From Haplomitrium mnioides (Eukaryota; Marchantiophyta; Haplomitriopsida; Calobryales): DNA of 21,690 bases. The DNA lies in contig JBNGIS010015817.1 of assembly GCA_049999725.1 (NCBI GenBank), positions 1-21,690 of the forward strand. Direction: 5' to 3'. The translations under genes were made by a program, and so were the position numbers. Below, piece by piece: positions 1 through 9,460 of this stretch (position 1 is the stretch's first letter; each line of letters opens with the position of its first letter). A model generated the notes under the pieces. That model had not been told where the DNA came from and searched no databases. It saw only the letters and a list, made by a program, of their open reading frames with translations.

Positions 1-2
1 AT

Positions 3-113
3 CTTGATATGTTTGAAAGAGATTCAATCACTATCATTAACATTGAGACACATCAAGTAAATCTTGATGAATCTTCTGAAGCTGAATCCAAAGAAGTCGA
101 GACAAGTGACTAA
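3..113 (+). CDS. C-terminal tail of an unidentified ORF, open at the left edge
   Basis: The frame is open from the left edge and ends at TAA 111-113. It encodes about 36 residues rich in Glu, Asp, Ser and Thr, including VNLDESSEAE near the end, so it could be an acidic disordered C-terminus. The DNA after the stop is AT-rich and non-coding. The VNLDES string resembles VDLDET in the tail that closes the methyltransferase-like fragment at 2490-2561, so the two may be paralogous ends; this is a weak similarity. No family can be named, and a chance open frame is possible. Confidence 0.25.
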   Translation, partial: LDMFERDSITIINIETHQVNLDESSEAESKEVETSD

Positions 114-617
114 AGTAATTTAAGAATTTTATTAAATATTGTGTACTTTCAATTATATTAAAATTTAAGACTATTATTTTATAAAGTACGTGAGAATGTT
201 ATGAATTAAATTTGTTGAATTTATTTGGCACCTTGAACTTCTTAGTGTAAATCATTCCAAGTTGAATGCTACTTTTTGTAAATGAAACTTAAATCTTTAG
301 TTAATATTTTCATTTGGTTTGTAAAATATTTTCTTATCCAAAATGTAGTTATTTTTTTCCAAGTTTAGTGCTTGCTAAAATAGTTTAAAGTTATTGTATT
401 GTCAAAGTATCTACCAAAATGGACTACTTATCTCTTGCTTGTAAGGACTTTGATGTAAAGCTGCAAACCTTTGGTGTGCTTTGACTCAGATGTAGAGTTT
501 TGACCCGTTTTACTTTTAGATTCCTAACAAGAAAACAAAATCTTTAGCATGCAAAGAGCTTGTTGTGAAAAAATATAACTTTTAGCGCATATATCCTTAG
601 TAGTAGAAGTCTGAAGC
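114..617. other. AT-rich stretch without recognisable genes
   Basis: The stretch is AT-rich with many T and A runs, no long open frame on either strand and no recognisable repeat or RNA gene. It may contain the 3' untranslated region of whatever ends at 113. Confidence 0.5.
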
Positions 618-631
618 CTATGCGCGCATAG
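618..631. repeat. Perfect 14-bp palindrome, copy 1
   Basis: CTATGCGCGCATAG is perfectly self-complementary. It recurs at 744-757 and, extended to 16 bp, at 1325-1340. It is embedded in AT-rich DNA, so the central GCGCGC is locally conspicuous. Confidence 0.85.
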
Positions 632-708
632 ACTTTGATTTGTAAGTCAAAACATTGTGTGTGTAAAAACTCTCTTGCAGAACTTAAAACCTAGATTCTT
701 GATATTCT

Positions 709-814
709 GTGTTGTGGAGTGTTTAGATGGTGAGTTCAGATTCCTATGCGCGCATAGACTTTGGGGTGGAGTATTCAGATGTTGAGCTTGGATTCCTATG
801 CACCCATAGACTTT
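709..814. repeat. Two-copy direct repeat of about 52 bp carrying the palindrome
   Basis: Two diverged copies lie head to tail at about 709-762 and 763-814. Shared blocks include a GTGGAGT start, a TTCAGAT/TTTAGAT block and a final GATTCCTATG...CATAGACTTT. The first copy holds a perfect palindrome at 744-757; in the second it has decayed to CTATGCACCCATAG (795-808). Confidence 0.7.
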
Positions 815-1324
815 GGGGTGAAAGTCCAAGCCTTCCACACATTCTACTTCTCATAAACAACCCTCAAGCTTCTACATACAAAGACTACTAGTTAGAACTT
901 AGTTTTTACACACATCATAGACTCTTTTGTAGAACTCGAAACCTTTGTTTGGTAGAATCAAGTCAAAAAATCGGAGATGTTTCTTATTTACACTCTTAAT
1001 TCAATCTCCTTAGCCATTGCCTTTTGATTATGAACTATGACTCCTTTGTGTATATGTTTCGTTGAATTTTAAAATATTTTTAAATGCTAGAACCTTTTTT
1101 TAAGCCTACTTTAACTTTTACGTGTATGGATTTTCAACTACAAATGAAAGCTTCTTTTCTGGCTTGAACTTGAAAATAGAGCTCCTAAATCCATGCAATG
1201 TTTTGTTTTGTTGTTTTTTGTATCTATGATTGCAAACTTATTGCCTTGACTTCTGATCCACTTGGGTTTTTTCCTCATGTTTTGTACTTTTTTTTCCAAA
1301 AAAAAAGTTTCAAAGAGCACCATG

Positions 1325-1340
1325 TCTATGCGCGCATAGA
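1325..1340. repeat. Perfect 16-bp palindrome, copy 3
   Basis: TCTATGCGCGCATAGA is perfectly self-complementary and is the longest intact member of the motif family seen at 618-631 and 744-757. The flanks differ from those of the other copies beyond a few bases, so the palindrome itself is the shared unit here. Confidence 0.85.
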
Positions 1341-1815
1341 GTTTATGCAACCAAACATATTTCAAAATAGTTTCTTTTAACATGTGTTTCAATTTTTAAG
1401 CTTTGAATTGTAATCAATGATAAATGAATTTTTTCTCTAAAAACTTACCATAGTTTTTATACTTTTCATCAATTTTGAGTTTTCCAATATTTTTATTAAA
1501 ACTAATAATATTGTTTGATTTTTCACAACAAAATCAACTCTCACTCTATTATGCTTGTTTAAATGGCCAAAACTAAACCTCAAAAACTCAGGTAGTTTTT
1601 GTGTTTTAAAAAATACCCTCATTTTTTGTGTGTTTTTGAGCTCATAAACCACAATTTTTCCTAAAAATAAAAGGTTCCTATTTTGAGTAGCCTGTTTGTG
1701 GTTCAAAGTAGCGGTTGTTTGTTGGTAAATTTGTTTTCCTATTCTACAATTCTTATTCTATAGTTGTATTGAATGTTTTGTGAAAGTTGTTTTGCAAAAT
1801 TGAAACCGACTTGTA
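1341..1815. other. AT-rich non-coding stretch
   Basis: The stretch is AT-rich with long T runs. Short open frames exist on the minus strand, but their composition is low-complexity and no family is recognisable. I see no repeat or RNA gene. Confidence 0.45.
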
Positions 1816-2060
1816 GTGAATGCATGCATGGAATCTCTAGTCCAAGGGCGCTCTTACACTCAAGTTACTGCGAGCTTGAACATTGAAATTCATGCACGCA
1901 TGGATACTCAAGTCCTTGCGTACATGGATCTGAGAGTTCAGATGCGCTTGGACACTCAAGTCCATGCACAAATGGACTTCAATGTTGAGGTGCGTATGGA
2001 CTTGAGGTTTACTTTAAACTATTTGCCAACAATGACTCTAAGTCCATGCTAAGATGGATT
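1816..2060. repeat. Degenerate tandem array related to the palindrome family
   Basis: Roughly five to six diverged copies of a unit of about 24-40 bp occur here. Each contains a variant of CATGCGCGCATGGA followed by an ACTCAAGTCC-like block; examples lie near 1891-1906, 1915-1928, 1960-1977 and 1990-2002. An open frame of 78 codons runs through the array, but its repetitive Met-Asp pattern simply reflects the repeat unit. More distant relatives of the motif occur near 2950 (CCATGCGTGCATTG). Confidence 0.6.
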
Positions 2061-2118
2061 TGAGAGTCCTTTCTTGCATGCTCTTCCTTTTTAAAGTTTA
2101 CGTTTTTCTTAACATCTA

Positions 2119-2561
2119 GGAGATGGTGCTCTTGTCAATGTGTACCAAAAGCCTCAAGCTTTGTACAAGTTTTTCATTGACCATTTATCAACAGAGAAAG
2201 ATAAGATCTTAGATATTTTCTTTGAATCCGGCATAGGTCTTGTCTGTGCTTTAAAGGTGATGCAAAATTGCATCTCTGTGGAATATGATACATGTCAATC
2301 TATCTATATTCCTCATAGAGTTTTGATGATGGCTTTATTGCCATCTAATGTGACTGATTTGCAAATAGTATATGCATACCCCAAGGAGCTTGTTCCTCTT
2401 GATGCTACAGTTGCATCTGGTGATTGTGTTGCAATTTTTAGAACAAGAGTGTCTCTATCAGATTCTCTTGTGGCTCTAGAGCCAAACCTTCTCAATCTGT
2501 TGATTTAGATGAGACTATTCCTCATGAGGAGAATATCGTAGAAGATGTAGTAGTGAACTAA
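2119..2561 (+). pseudogene. N4/N6 DNA methyltransferase-like fragment
   Basis: The open frame from about 2113 to TAG 2506-2508 encodes about 130 residues without an ATG at the front. It contains ILDIFFESGIGLVCAL (about 2197-2245), matching the DxFxGSGxxxxxA AdoMet-binding motif of bacterial-type N6-adenine/N4-cytosine DNA methyltransferases. About ten residues later comes ISVEYD, matching the acidic motif that holds the ribose of AdoMet. The spacing is right for that fold. The 5' edge has a pyrimidine-rich stretch ending in TAG|G at 2117-2120 that could be a splice acceptor, so this may be a last exon. After the stop a second frame (2490-2561) continues with an acidic tail ending at TAA, which implies a one-base slip near 2480-2490. 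The catalytic NPPY/DPPY motif is not present; in permuted members it would lie upstream. Substrate and function are unknown; it could be a remnant of a host gene or of a transposon. Confidence 0.5.
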
Positions 2562-2900
2562 TGTATTTTTTAAAATATAATAAAATATTTGTGATTGGTT
2601 TTTCTTCCTAATGCATTCCAAATCAAATTTATAGAATATTTTCTTGAAGTTCTATTTTCTTTATTTAAATGATTTTTTAACAAAATGTATTGTTTTTCCT
2701 TTAAATAAGCAATGAAGTCCAAGCTAGCAAGGAAGTTCCCTTTCTTTTTATTTGGATTTGTGTACAAGTTTTCTTCAATTTTGAGTTTCAGTAGTCTCTT
2801 CACATAAGGTATGCAATAGTCTCTACACCCATGAACTCCATAAGTTCTTGCTTCCAAAGGCTTCAACAGTTTATATGCACATTGACCCTAACAAACCAAG
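2562..2900. other. AT-rich non-coding stretch
   Basis: I see no gene here. A 98-codon minus-strand open frame crosses it, but it is lysine- and asparagine-rich from base composition and matches no family that I recognise. Confidence 0.45.
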
Positions 2901-3391
2901 CATGTCTGGGCTTTAGCTATCCGCACACACATTGGCTTTAGTAGTCCATGCGTGCATTGTAAAAGAATCTCAAAGACCAAATCCAAATGAGTAAGAACTC
3001 ATGGTAAACTCTAATAGAGTTCTTCAACAAAAAGCAACTCAAGGTCCAAGCTATGACCAAGAGTGCAAGCAAAAGCCAAGCAACCAAAGAACCCAAGTCA
3101 TTTGAGAGGAACTCCAAAATGAGGAGTGGGGCTAAGAAGCCCTTCAATTTATACAAGAGAAGAGGGTGTCATCCCTCTTTCTTCACTTACAAGTTACTTC
3201 TCATTTTAGCCCTAAAGGTGACTCTCTACCAAAAGTGACTTCAAATGCAAGTAACCTAAAAGTGAGTCTCCACCAAAAGTCACTTCAAAGGCAAGTAATC
3301 TAATCTTAACCCTAAAAGTGACTCAGTACCACTTCCTTCGCTCCTCTCTATTTTCTTATAAATAGCACAACCTTATGCTTGTACTATTACA
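2900..3391 (-). repeat. Probable decayed chromovirus LTR, right boundary only
   Basis: Immediately downstream (minus sense) of the chromovirus coding end there is a purine-rich stretch and then TGTAATAG reading from 3391 leftwards, which fits an LTR starting with TG. A TATA-like box (CTATTTATAAG on the minus strand) lies at about 3354-3364. The other end is not resolved; 2900 is only a guess. Expected CA terminus and second LTR copy are not visible in the window. Confidence 0.35.
3218..3336. repeat. Short tandem repeat of about 44-56 bp, 2.3 copies
   Basis: Copy 1 spans 3218-3261, copy 2 spans 3262-3317 and a partial third copy starts at 3318. Each begins with GTGACTC or GTGAGTC, continues through TACCAAAAGT or CACCAAAAGT, and ends in a CAAGTAA block. 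Copy 2 carries a 12-bp extra segment. Confidence 0.65.
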
Positions 3392-3398
3392 TAATCCT

Positions 3399-4414
3399 TG
3401 TCGTCTAGTTGATGATGTCCTCGTCATTGCGACAACTTTCAAAAATTTTAATAGATTCTTGAGCATTCTCAAGATTTGAAGAAGGTTCTCAAGTAGCATC
3501 ATGAAGTGGATAGCCTTTCCACAAAACCTTGTATTGAATGTGTGGATGTCGCCCGCGCTTGATAAATCTTTTTGCCAAAATACGGTGGACTTCAAATTCT
3601 TCATGATCATTAAGAATAATGGCTAGAGGAGGAAGTTGAACACGATTTAGAAAAGAAGATGAACCAAGAACAAAAAGCTTAAGTTTAGACACATGGAACA
3701 TAGGATGAATCTTCACATGAAGAGGAAGATCAAGTTTATAAGCAACGGGAGAAATAACCTGAGAAATAGAGAAAGGACCAATCTAAGCAAGAGATAACTT
3801 ACGGACTTGAGTATCTAAAGATAATAATGGAAGATTTTGAGTGGGTAACATAACTTGGTCACTTAAAACATAAAAGAAATCACAAGGATGTTTATTGGAA
3901 TTTTTTTTTTACCGATTTTGAACAATAACAAGATGGTTTCTGGCATCTTGCAACGAGGAAGATAAATGAGACAAAAAGGTAGAAAGAATAGGAACATTGG
4001 AAGACGAATGAGAAAGCAAACCATCGGGAACAAGAGGATGTTGACCGGGATTAAGAACGAAATAAGAAAAGCTAGTACTTACTTGTTTGGAGTTGTTGTA
4101 TACAAACTCCACAATTGGTAAAAAACTATCCCAATCTATATGATGAACATTGATAAACGCTCAAAGCATATCCTCTACAGTATGACTTGGCCGTTTTGAT
4201 TGCCCATCTATTTGAGGATGATACACCGTAGACATAGATAGTTTGGTACCCAAAAGTGTGAATAACTCTCGCTAAAACTTCCCAGTGAATCGTGTATCTC
4301 TATTAGATATAAGTACCTTTGGCATTCTATGATATCGGAAGATTGTATCAAAATAAATATTCGCCAATTGTGGAGCATCCACCGTATCCACTGTCGGCGC
4401 TAGGTGAAGTTGCT
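3399..4414 (-). pseudogene. Chromovirus (Ty3/gypsy) integrase C-terminal half with chromodomain
   Basis: Read on the minus strand from 4414 down, this is the second half of a Ty3/gypsy integrase. It has a degraded catalytic-core segment (RMPKVLISNRDTRF, where families usually have SDRD), [13 protein letters not shown] near the expected glutamate (TER normally), an AEFAYNNS-like motif (EFVYNNS, about 4100), a HPMFHVSKLK motif (about 3690) and a chromodomain-like LWKGYP (about 3510). The chromodomain would direct integration to heterochromatin in chromoviruses. Five in-frame stops lie at 4272-4274, 4161-4163, 3909-3911, 3783-3785 and 3489-3491, each at a position where the family has Trp, Gln or Arg. 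The N-terminal part is missing because the large retrotransposon begins exactly at 4415. The frame ends with a natural stop near 3399. It is a dead, interrupted copy. Confidence 0.85.
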
Positions 4415-4844
4415 TGTTGTGAGAGCACAGTTTCTTATAGAAGGTAGGAAAAGGCTTGAATGAGTTCTTTTCAGTGTGGTGGCGTAAGAAGGAAATGGTA
4501 AAGTTTTAGTTTTGGGTATAACAATTGTAAAAATGTATACAAGTACTTATGAGGAAAATTTTGATATAGTTGGCCAAGGAGAGAAGGCTGAGTTTTGAGG
4601 AAGTTGATTTATTTGTAAGAAAAAAAATATTTTGGATAAAACTAATCTATGTGTTGAGGGCCAACCAGCCCTAGCTACTTCTATCTAGAGTGGTAGTGGA
4701 CAGCTTGTCAAAGAGCCAGTTGAATTATGTTGAAGGAAAGTTGCCCTGTGCCCTAAACTAGGTCCGTCCAAGGGCATAATTAAGTGGTGGCCTTATAACC
4801 CTTGGGGGGGGATGCCTCTCGAAAGGAGGAAAGAGAGAAGTGTT

Positions 4845-4851
4845 TATATAT
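4845..4851 (+). promoter_or_regulatory. Probable TATA box of the 5' LTR
   Basis: TATATAT lies about 430 bp inside the LTR, just after a G-rich tract (4803-4811) and a purine-rich segment. It is preserved (TATATATAT) at the matching place of the 3' LTR, near 19948. Position and conservation fit a promoter at the U3/R border, but the start site is not shown. Confidence 0.45.
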
Positions 4852-5879
4852 GTGTGCAAGTTGATGTATAAAAGCTTATGGGATAAAACACAACGATGGT
4901 GTTCGACAAGCGTGTGGATGTGATGAGGAGTCAATCAGCCATGCGATGTGAAGATTTCATGTAGAAAATTGAGTTGTGAAAATCAAGAATTCGAAGGGAA
5001 TCGGTTGTGAGGTAGCTTGCAAATTGATCCCCAGTGAAGGAGAGCCATGTGAAACCTAAAAGTTCCACCTACAAAAAAAATCAGCTATGTAGAAATGCCT
5101 CTGCGAGGAGGAGGATCTCCTACGACAAAGAAATGGGCAGTGCTGAAATGTAATGTGGAGGAAGAGATCAGTCCAGTTGAAGGAATCAATCAGCTGTAAC
5201 TTATGAGAAGAATTTAAGCTGAAGAAGTCTGAAGCCTGACATGAGAAGCTTTCCTGCGATAATTCTGTCTTGCAAAGAACTAGCTCTAAAAGAAAAGAAG
5301 CTTAGCTGAGAGGTCCGAGAAGAATTGTTTTGGCAAAGATTTATGTGCATGTTCCTATGGAAATCAGTTCAGGAATGAAATTGATCTACGAGGAAGGACG
5401 AATGTGATGAATCTCCTTGGGGTCGAGTGATTTGCGATGAAGGCCAGTTGCGAGAAGGGTCCTGCTGAATTGATGTGAAATGTGAGGAAAGAGATCCATG
5501 CTGCAAAGAATAATTGATCAGTGAGGAATTATTCTGAAAGGAAGAAGAACCTAGCGTCAAAGGATTCCGCTGCGCTGTGGTAAAGGTGAAGAAAATTCTT
5601 GTGAAAGGTAAGGAAACTGATTGCATACGTGAGGGCCTGCGATGACTGGATGCTGCAAGTAGACCTGTGCGAGTGCCTGGTATGAAAAATGTTGTGGAGG
5701 GAAGGAAATCGATCAAAGAGGAAGATACCTTGCGATGAAGATTTGCAAGGCCTGCTGCGATGCGAAACATCCATGTGAGGGAAGAATTGATGGAAGCCTA
5801 TGCGCGAGATGAGATTGAATGTGAAGGAAGGAACTAGTTTGAAAAAATGAAAGAAGGTCTGATGAATCCGAAAAACGGA

Positions 5880-6070
5880 TTGGAACCAAATCATCCGATG
5901 TGGGGTATCCAGTTAAGGTGGATCCGAAGTGGGGATCCGATGTGGAGTTCCGATGTGGGACTCCCGGTTAAGTGGGTTCTTAGTAGAGATCCGAACCGGG
6001 TTGCCCGATTAAAAGGGATCCGAAGTAGAGTGTTCGATGAGCAAGTTTCAATGTGTCCGACAAATCGGTG
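5880..6070. repeat. Degenerate sub-repeats inside the LTR (GATCCGAAGT units)
   Basis: Units containing GGATCCGA, TTCCGATGTGG and GGTTAAGTGGG recur four or more times in 190 bp. The same block is in the 3' LTR at about 20996-21185. Both carry short opposing open frames that come from the repeat, not from a gene. Confidence 0.6.
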
Positions 6071-6335
6071 ATTAGGGAAACAGTGATTGGTGAAAAGGTG
6101 ATTGGTCGTCGTTCTGCGCAAGTGAGGATTGTTGCGGAAGAACAAGCACGAAGCAAAGTATGAAAGGCAAAGCGACAATTTATCGCAGATTCAGTGTTGA
6201 TTGGGGAAGTCGAATTGAAAGTTCGAAAAGTCGCAATGGACGATCGGTGGAATTTGAAAAGTTTGAAAATTGAAAAGAAGGAAACAAAGAGTTAGTGAAA
6301 AGTTTGAAAATTAGTATAAGAACATTTGTTGGTAA

Positions 6336-6420
6336 CTAGTTCTTATTGCAAGCTAAGTTAGTGTAAGCTAGTTATTTAGTTTAAGAACGAGTTGAGAGTA
6401 GTTAGTTCTTATTGCAAGAT
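6336..6420. repeat. Short direct repeat in LTR (TAGTTCTTATTGCAAG, two copies)
   Basis: TAGTTCTTATTGCAAG occurs at about 6339-6354 and again at about 6401-6416, flanked by AAGCTAGTTA / GTTAGTG variants. The pair is also present in the 3' LTR (about 21453-21535), with the second copy altered to TTATCGGAAG. Confidence 0.6.
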
Positions 6421-7559
6421 TAGTGAGAAAAAGTTAGCTTAGAAGGGAACTAAGTTAGTTTTTTTTGTGAATTGTTATGATAGTTACTTGTCAGTTGAGC
6501 AGGATAGGGGGTACAAGCCTGATGGTGAGTTCCTATTCTGATGGTTATCTCATTGTACATTTGGTGCTTCAAAGAGTAAAGTTCAAGAGATTCTTGTCTG
6601 TGAGATCCTCTACTCTTGGAAAATTGTAGATTCAGAATGAGCAGTATGATGGAAGAACAAGGAATTGAGGTCAGATTTTGGTGGTAAATGTTCTGCAAGT
6701 TTTTAGTTTAAGAAATCGGACAGATTGCATTAAGGAAGGGCATGTCAAGGAGTATCTAAGTGTATTATGCTCGAGGATCTGGGTTCTGAATTCCAAATTG
6801 TAATTTGTGGAAGATTTGGTGGCAATTTAGTCTACTTTGGGTTTTGTTTTGTTCTATGGTTGTATACATGTGTTGCTTTTTAAATCTTTAAGGAGAGAAC
6901 CTTCTATGATTCTCCAATTAGTGAATGCTTGTTGGTGGATTGTAGTAGAGCAAGTTTTTCTCAAGATTATGTGTGCCTATGGAATAGGTGGGCATTTCAC
7001 AAGCAAACAGAGTAGTGGGTGGTTGGAGGAACAACAGTTGGATGTGAGATCAAGAGGATCATTCTATAGCTGAGTTCTTAGCATCATGCTTTCGAGTATA
7101 TCAGGTCGGAGTGGCTTGAGCATCTTGTTTGAGGGAAGTGAAGTGGTGTAATGAAGGTAGGTACTTGAGTGTTGTTCTGAGAGTTTCAAGCAAGTTGGGA
7201 AACTGGTTGATTGGGAGCATTTCTGATACAGCTCTAGTTTAAAATCAACATGTATATCAAATTTCTTATCCTATGAATGTTAATCATGCAATTTGTGTGA
7301 TTCTTGGTTGTTGTTTTGTTATGTTGAGCAGTTAGAAGTGCTTGTGTGTGTAGTTTTGTGGAGAGAGGGTTGTCAGATCTAGAGAAGGAGAGCGGTCCAT
7401 CTCTGAACTGATAGAGTGCAGTTTTAGAACTCTTTAAAGAATCTAGAAAGTCAGTAAAAACAATTTAAGAGCAGATTTCTATATAGATTTTGCGTGGTTC
7501 GATCCCTGGTTGCGCTATTTGGGGTTGGAGTGCCACTACTGTGCTACAACATGATTTTT

Positions 7560-7577
7560 TGGTGCCGTTGCTGGGGA
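7560..7577 (+). other. Primer binding site, tRNA-Asp type
   Basis: TGGTGCCGTTGCTGGGGA starts eight bases after the LTR end. It matches 16 of 18 bases of TGGCGCCGTTGCCGGGGA, the complement of the 3' end of plant tRNA-Asp used as primer by Athila/Tat-type elements; both mismatches are C-to-T. It would prime minus-strand cDNA synthesis. Confidence 0.85.
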
Positions 7578-7782
7578 TATAATTTCTAGTGTTTCCTCTT
7601 AAATGTGTGTAGAGTGTCATCAGTAACGTTGGAAACCTGTTTTACTCGCCACTATTAAATTATATTCTTAACATTCTGGTGTGTTAGTTTTTTTTTTAAT
7701 GTTTTGTATTTTATTTCTTTTCTTTGTGGAGAATTTTAGAAAAGAAGAACCTTCTTTATAGTGATTAGCAAGGAAGATGTGA
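7578..7782 (+). other. Untranslated leader between PBS and gag
   Basis: About 205 bp of AT-rich sequence with a T9 run lies between the PBS and the first gag ATG. No other feature is seen. Packaging signals would be expected here but cannot be recognised by eye. Confidence 0.5.
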
Positions 7783-9460
7783 ATGTGTGAAATTTCAGAA
7801 GAGGACAAAGAGAGACAAAGAAAAGAGAGAAAGGTAAGGCTGGAGAGACGGGAGGAGTTTAAATTGAAGTCTAAAGAAAAGATAGATGCTGGTAGCAGAA
7901 AGGAGCTGACAGAGGGGGGAGCTCAACCTTCTGGGCCTCAATCGCCATTAGCTCAGTTTCAGTGGACGGATATCACAAGTCCTGGAGGCATTATTGGGTT
8001 AACATCATTCCCTAAATTAAATTTACCTTCTTCTACTTCTACTTTTTCTTCTTCTTCTTCAAAGAATTCAGCCACATCTAATAGTACTCAAGGAAGCGGA
8101 GCTTCACAACCCAGTGTTGTTTTGAGAACAGGGGTGACACCTGTGATACTGCTCCCATCATCATCAGCTATGGCTCAACCAGCTCCTGTGGAGGGTTATC
8201 AAACGAAGCTGAAATATCATATTTTCAAGGGAAGATCGAAAGATGTTGTGGATACATGGGTGAAAAGATTTGAAGGTATTAGCAGAGCTAACTAGAAAGA
8301 TTCAGAATCAGATTGACTAAGTCTAGTGGATGCTCTGTTTTCAAGAAAAGCAAGAGTGTGGTACGATAATTTGAGAGTGGTATTTGTTACGTGGACAAAT
8401 TTGAAGACAGCCCTAGTGACAGAGTTCAGAGGGGCAGCATATTCGACAAGGATATTGACCAAGCTGACCTCAATCAAGAAAAAGAAAAAAGAGGCAGTCA
8501 AGAATTACTCTCAAGGATTCAAGACAATGCAACAGAAGTTCGGCATTGTGAATAGTCCTATGGTGGATTTGTAATGGTATTTGAAGGGGTTGTCAAAGAA
8601 GGAAGGACGATATGTAAGACAATCAGGGGCTACTACGTTGGAGGAAGCTATTAGAGCCTTGGAGACATACAAAACTGCAGAACTGGGGGAGAAGCTTAAA
8701 GATTCTCAGTCCAGCAGTAGTGAAGAGGAAAATAAGAAAAAGAAAAAGAAGGATAAGAAAAAGAAAAGAAGAAAGAAATCCAAGAAAGTGCAAGAGAGCT
8801 CTAGTTCTGATTGAGAAGAGGAATCTAGTTCCTTTGAAGAGGAGGAATCATCATCTTCTTCAGATTCAGAGGACGAGAGGAAGAAACAAGAGCTAAGAAA
8901 GGAGAGTATCTATTGGCTAAGAAGGACATGAACGAGCTAACGAAGAAAATGGAGCAAATGGTGATAAAGCTAGTTGCTAGCTCAAGGAAAAGAAGGTCCA
9001 CTACTCCTTTCAAGAATAATGTTTGGTGTACCCTCTGTAAGAGAGAGGGTTACATGGAGCAGGAATGTAAGTATCCTCCACCTACTGTGATGTATGTACA
9101 AGCTCCTTATTGGGTTGAAGAAGAACCCCAAATGATGGATGTTAGATTGGTACAATATCCTGTGTATGCAGTAACCTAGGGCAGACGAAGACAAATGGAG
9201 AGGGTACAGTATCAACAAATGTCAGGAACGTCATATGTTTCAGCAATTCCGCCAACTATGGTGCCATCGGCTACACTAGGAACTCAATTAGTACCACTAC
9301 ATGTTGGTAGGAGATTTAAAGCTTGCTATAACTGTGGAGCACCTGATCATTACGCTAATGCCTACCCTCATGCAAGAAAGCCAGTGGGATATGTACCATT
9401 GTGTGGGAACTTGTTGTGATGAAAATGTGTAGGGCATAGGATGAAGAGCCCTACTCTGTG
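7783..9460 (+). pseudogene. gag: gag, broken (capsid and zinc knuckles)
   Basis: Gag would form the particle that packages the element RNA. The frame from ATG 7783 has a charged N-terminus, a Ser/Thr/Pro-rich linker, then a retrotransposon-gag core (YHIFKGRSKDVVDTWVKRF, about 8212-8270; ARKARVWY-type and EFRGAAY motifs, 8335-8440). A Lys-rich and Ser/Glu-rich low-complexity tract follows (about 8700-8900). In-frame stops lie at 8293-8295, about 8314, 8572-8574 and 8812-8814. Then the frame shifts and the zinc-knuckle part continues (8913-9419) with another stop at 9177-9179. Two CCHC knuckles are visible, CTLC...GYMEQEC (about 9036) and CYNC...DHYANAY (about 9328), each with one lost ligand. 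A third, GHRM-containing knuckle (about 9424-9455) is crossed by stops. After about 9460 similarity ends where the foreign insertion begins. Confidence 0.85.

Larger units (their letters stand above)
4415..7551 (+). repeat. 5' LTR, about 3137 bp
   Basis: It begins TGTTGT (4415-4420) and ends ACAACA (7546-7551), a perfect 6-bp terminal inverted repeat, with the PBS eight bases downstream. The first 2.2 kb matches 19510-21690 throughout, with very roughly 5-10% mismatches plus small indels by eye. The plus strand is purine-rich, built of GAAG/GAGG-rich and TGCGATG-type degenerate units. The long antisense open frames at 5369-5770 and 5529-5894 are by-products of this composition. The start is the least certain point: the paired 3' copy reads TATATGAG rather than TGTTGTGAG, and only from TGAG (4420) onward do the two agree. 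Confidence 0.88.

Noticed and set aside
1816-2052. 78-codon plus-strand ORF
   Set aside because: It is a translation of the degenerate repeat array; the repeated Met-Asp pattern reflects the DNA repeat.
5369-5894. Long antisense open frames (133 and 121 codons) in the 5' LTR, with a shorter version in the 3' LTR at 20583-20888
   Set aside because: They follow from the purine-rich plus strand, which leaves few stops on the complement. The protein is Ser/Phe/Thr-rich low complexity, and the 3' copy is interrupted.
6837-7073. 78-codon ORF near the end of the 5' LTR (QSSGWLEEQQ-like)
   Set aside because: It lies inside the LTR, has no recognised domain and cannot be compared because the 3' LTR copy is outside the window.
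8825-9218. Minus-strand ORFs opposite gag and opposite the zinc-knuckle region
   Set aside because: They are shadows of the Lys/Ser/Glu-rich gag sequence on the other strand.
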